From Candidatus Altarchaeales archaeon (GTDB taxonomy: Archaea; Altiarchaeota; Altiarchaeia; IMC4; QMZM01), in NCBI GenBank assembly GCA_003663045.1, contig QMZG01000046.1:1-8761 (forward strand): a DNA stretch of 8,761 nt, in the 5' to 3' direction. A program made the position numbers and the translations under genes. How positions within the stretch are numbered: position 1 is the stretch's first letter; every line of letters begins with the position of its first letter. A model generated the notes under the pieces. That model did not search any database and was not told the DNA's origin. It saw only the letters and a program-made list of their open reading frames with translations. Below are positions 7,227 through 8,761 of the stretch, piece by piece.

Positions 7227-7705
7227 TAGGCATCGTCATGGAAGAACCAAGTGGAAAAGAGATAATGGATGTTATTAAAGAGAAATTGGAGATTAAAGCT
7301 AAAATAGTTCATACGAGAGGGAAATATAGACTACTAAAGAAATGGAGATTTTTAGCATATAACCGACTTGAGAACTGTGAAAAGAAAATAGTCCTAGTGG
7401 ATTATGATAATGACCAAGACTTTAAAAGTAGATTAGAAGGAGAAGTAAATGACGAAGATATAATGCTTCATTTCGCTAAACAAACCATAGAATCATGGCT
7501 TCTTGGCTGTTATAATGTTACTAACCCTGATAATTTAGATAACCCATTCAAAGAGATTAAAAGAAGATTTAAGCAGGAATATGGTGCAAAGATAAAATAT
7601 AATAAAAGAGTAGATGGTCCTAAAATCGCAAAACGCAATGATTTAGAGCATTTCAGGAAATCACAAAGCTTTACCGAATTCGAATCAAAAATAAGGGATT
7701 GTTGA
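7223..7705 (+). CDS. DUF4276-family TOPRIM-like protein, probable effector partner of the AAA ATPase
   Basis: The 160-residue protein shows the DUF4276 pattern. A first strand ends in an acidic turn, IGIVMEEPSGKE (2-13, Glu7/Glu8). The strand KKIVLVDYDNDQD (54-66) supplies Asp60, Asp62 and Asp64. TIESWLLG (88-95) matches the family's acidic-x-W-L-L motif. A C-terminal block has KRVDGPKIA (128-136) and SQSFTEF (147-153). The Glu and DxD arrangement is that of metal-binding TOPRIM folds, as in OLD and AriB-type nucleases. The length is a little short for DUF4276 (often near 200). It overlaps the ATPase gene by four bases, so the two are almost certainly made together. A nuclease role in anti-phage defence is inferred from fold and context. 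RloB-like protein is an alternative family label. No substrate can be stated. Confidence 0.75.
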   Translation: MIGIVMEEPSGKEIMDVIKEKLEIKAKIVHTRGKYRLLKKWRFLAYNRLENCEKKIVLVDYDNDQDFKSRLEGEVNDEDIMLHFAKQTIESWLLGCYNVTNPDNLDNPFKEIKRRFKQEYGAKIKYNKRVDGPKIAKRNDLEHFRKSQSFTEFESKIRDC

Positions 7706-7713
7706 GCTCTGAA

Positions 7714-7833
7714 ATGGATGAAGAAAAAGAACAGGAAGAGAAAGACGAAGAATTAACCGAAGAGGAAAAGAAAGCACTAAAAAAGAAGAGGAAAAAGGAG
7801 GATAAACTGAGAAGGGCATGGCTCTATGGCTAG
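7714..7833 (+). CDS. Possible 39-residue highly charged protein, third gene of accessory operon
   Basis: This short reading frame starts at an ATG eight bases after the DUF4276 stop and ends in TAG at 7831-7833. It has about 14 acidic and 13 basic residues. The first 18 are mostly acidic, with 19-34 basic (KKALKKKRKKED), and it ends in RRAWLYG. It is probably one helix. A TTG at 7702 could add four residues and would overlap the previous stop. The Shine-Dalgarno is weak (a GAG at 7704-7706). For it: tight operon spacing and the stop overlap with PCNA. Against it: low-complexity A-rich DNA can stay open by chance. I do not recognise a family. A regulator or antitoxin-like partner is speculation. 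Confidence 0.42.
   Translation: MDEEKEQEEKDEELTEEEKKALKKKRKKEDKLRRAWLYG
7779..7796 (-). terminator. Possible T-tract terminator of PCNA, antisense to the small ORF
   Basis: Read on the minus strand beyond the PCNA stop, 7796-7792 is TTTTT and 7784-7779 is TTTTTT, in a pyrimidine-rich stretch. Archaeal RNA polymerase terminates at such T-runs without a stem-loop. The tract begins 34 bases past the stop codon. Its plus-strand A-richness is also what encodes the Lys-rich small ORF, so coding and termination may share it. Confidence 0.3.
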
Positions 7834-8561
7834 ACGCTCTCAATCCTTGGGGCAAGATAATAGATTACTCTGCCATCGCCTATAGCGTACTCTATCCTTA
7901 AAGGTGCATCTGTCCTCATTTTTATCAGTATAATGGACTGTGGATCCGATGCCTTTAGCAGATTATTCAAATGATCTAGGGCGAAAACCGCTCTTACTTC
8001 CTCCTTTACATTCATTCCAAGAATATTTTCCTCTTGGAATTTTATATCAACGCTTCCCGCATCCCCGTCTGCCTTTATTCCAAAGCCATCGTTGAGCTTT
8101 ATTACCACATGATTACTAACCAGCTCTGCATCCTTCAATGCCTCTTTTAGCATATTAGCTCCAATCTTAACATCTGCGGTAAATTCTATATTTGGTTCTT
8201 TTGGGGGCGAGGATGTAGACTCGATTATTGCTAGGGAAAAACTCCTCGTTGTTTCACCTTTGAACACCATCTTGAGTCTGTTTTCTAAAGATAACTCGAT
8301 TTTATCCTCTGCTCTAGACCTTTTTGTAATCTTAGATAATTCTGTAAAATCTATTCCAATATTAACCGGCTTTTCTACCTTATATTCTTCAAATGAACTC
8401 GAAGGAAGTTCGAGATCAACCAATGCTATCTGGGATGGATCCATTGCTCTAAGTTTAATTCCTTTTTCATCTATCTGCAGGGTTCCTTCATCAATCAATG
8501 CCGCTATCGCGTCTATGCTATTTTTCCATGCCTTTGTATCTGAGATTACCGCCCGAAACAT
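7830..8561 (-). CDS. pcn: DNA polymerase sliding clamp (archaeal PCNA)
   Basis: This is the ring-shaped homotrimeric clamp that encircles DNA and tethers polymerase, FEN1, ligase and other PIP-box partners. Numbered from the ATG at 8561 the protein has 243 residues. It starts MFRAVISDTKAW, carries the diagnostic LRAMDPSQIALVDLELPSSS (37-56), an interdomain connecting loop around 112-127 (SSPPKEPN), a second domain with LKEALKDAELVS (138-149), and ends YYLAPRIESV (234-243) as the family does. An in-frame ATG at 8573 adds four residues (247 total). I prefer 8561 because GGAG at 8571-8568 is six bases upstream and related clamps start MFKA. Both clamp domains are complete. Its TAG overlaps the TAG of the convergent small ORF in a CTAG. 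Confidence 0.96.
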   Translation of the reverse strand: MFRAVISDTKAWKNSIDAIAALIDEGTLQIDEKGIKLRAMDPSQIALVDLELPSSSFEEYKVEKPVNIGIDFTELSKITKRSRAEDKIELSLENRLKMVFKGETTRSFSLAIIESTSSPPKEPNIEFTADVKIGANMLKEALKDAELVSNHVVIKLNDGFGIKADGDAGSVDIKFQEENILGMNVKEEVRAVFALDHLNNLLKASDPQSIILIKMRTDAPLRIEYAIGDGRVIYYLAPRIESV

Positions 8562-8567
8562 TTTTGT

Positions 8568-8571
8568 CTCC
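8568..8571 (-). promoter_or_regulatory. Shine-Dalgarno GGAG that decides the PCNA start
   Basis: On the minus strand the sequence reads ATGGAGACAAAAATG. GGAG overlaps the upstream ATG (8573) and lies six bases before the second ATG (8561), an ideal spacing. If ribosomes bind here, translation starts at MFRAV and the upstream ATG is not used. Confidence 0.55.
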
Positions 8572-8591
8572 ATAATTATTATATTTTGTTG

Positions 8592-8623
8592 ATTAAAAGT
8601 CAGAGAGAATATTATAATTAAAT
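8592..8623 (-). promoter_or_regulatory. Putative PCNA promoter with two candidate TATA boxes
   Basis: On the minus strand, ATTTAATTATAAT lies at 8623-8611 and CTTTTAATC nearer the gene, at about 8599-8592. The nearer box would place transcription start near 8570, making the ATG at 8561 the first full start codon. The farther box would give a leader of about 30 bases. Either would let PCNA be transcribed apart from the gene upstream. Confidence 0.4.
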
Positions 8624-8659
8624 TGAGGGTATGGGGTTATGTGGATATAACTTTGTAAC

Positions 8660-8761
8660 TTACTCCACTTTAAATCTACCCCGCACAAATTCCTTATCCA
8701 GACTCAATATAAAACTCGCCACCCGGGGCCCCTTCTTCTTTCCTATCAGAACTAAATATAT
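8660..8761 (-). CDS. C-terminal 33 residues of a gene entering from the right, probably class I lysyl-tRNA synthetase
   Basis: An open minus-strand frame enters from the window edge and ends in TAA at 8662-8660. The visible tail reads LVLIGKKKGPRVASFILSLD and then KEFVRGRF. The LxGKxxGPRxxxFI pattern is what I recall at the C-terminus of class I lysyl-tRNA synthetases, which charge tRNA-Lys and are typical of archaea. Only 33 residues are visible, so this is recognition from one short motif. The gene lies upstream of PCNA on the same strand, with 86-98 bases between them that contain candidate TATA boxes. Confidence 0.5.
   Translation of the reverse strand: MYLVLIGKKKGPRVASFILSLDKEFVRGRFKVE

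Noticed and set aside
8260..8592. 110-residue plus-strand reading frame
   Set aside because: It lies fully antisense to PCNA, which has clear family motifs; the product is low-information Ser/Ile-rich sequence with no recognisable domain.
8724..8735. GC-rich palindrome around GGGGCCCC as a regulatory or restriction-related site
   Set aside because: It encodes the Gly-Pro-Arg of the partial synthetase-like gene and lies within coding sequence.

Overview
The window is archaeal. A PCNA sliding clamp, the probable C-terminus of a class I lysyl-tRNA synthetase, and AT-rich TATA-like boxes about 30 bases upstream of start codons that lack ribosome binding sites all point that way. Surface proteins dense in N-glycosylation sequons fit too. 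The phylum cannot be fixed from this sequence.

Left part (1-2805, + strand): two cell-surface genes. The first is cut by the window edge and encodes a secreted, cysteine-paired, heavily sequon-bearing protein with Ig-like modules. The second has a signal peptide, Ig-like domains, a Thr-rich stalk, a CARDB-like domain, a helical segment, one C-terminal membrane helix and a basic cytoplasmic tail. The two appear to share a homologous beta-sandwich module.

Middle (2865-5984, + strand): a two-gene purine operon, purL-purQ, whose stop and start codons abut. Together with PurS, which is not in the window, the products would make FGAM synthase for step 4 of IMP synthesis. The upstream promoter looks leaderless and overlaps an imperfect palindrome.

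Right-middle (6030-7833, + strand): an accessory-looking operon of an OLD/RecF-like AAA ATPase, an overlapping DUF4276-type TOPRIM-like protein, and possibly a 39-residue highly charged protein. The ATPase plus TOPRIM-like layout resembles split anti-phage systems such as PARIS or Gabija. This is the best candidate in the window for an undescribed system.

Right end (7830-8761, - strand): PCNA converges on the accessory operon, and the two stop codons overlap in a CTAG. The probable lysyl-tRNA synthetase tail lies upstream of PCNA on the same strand, so the accessory operon sits between housekeeping genes. Genes that look first in their transcripts (purL, the ATPase) lack Shine-Dalgarno sequences. 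Internal genes (purQ, the DUF4276 gene) and PCNA have them, a mixed initiation pattern common in archaea.
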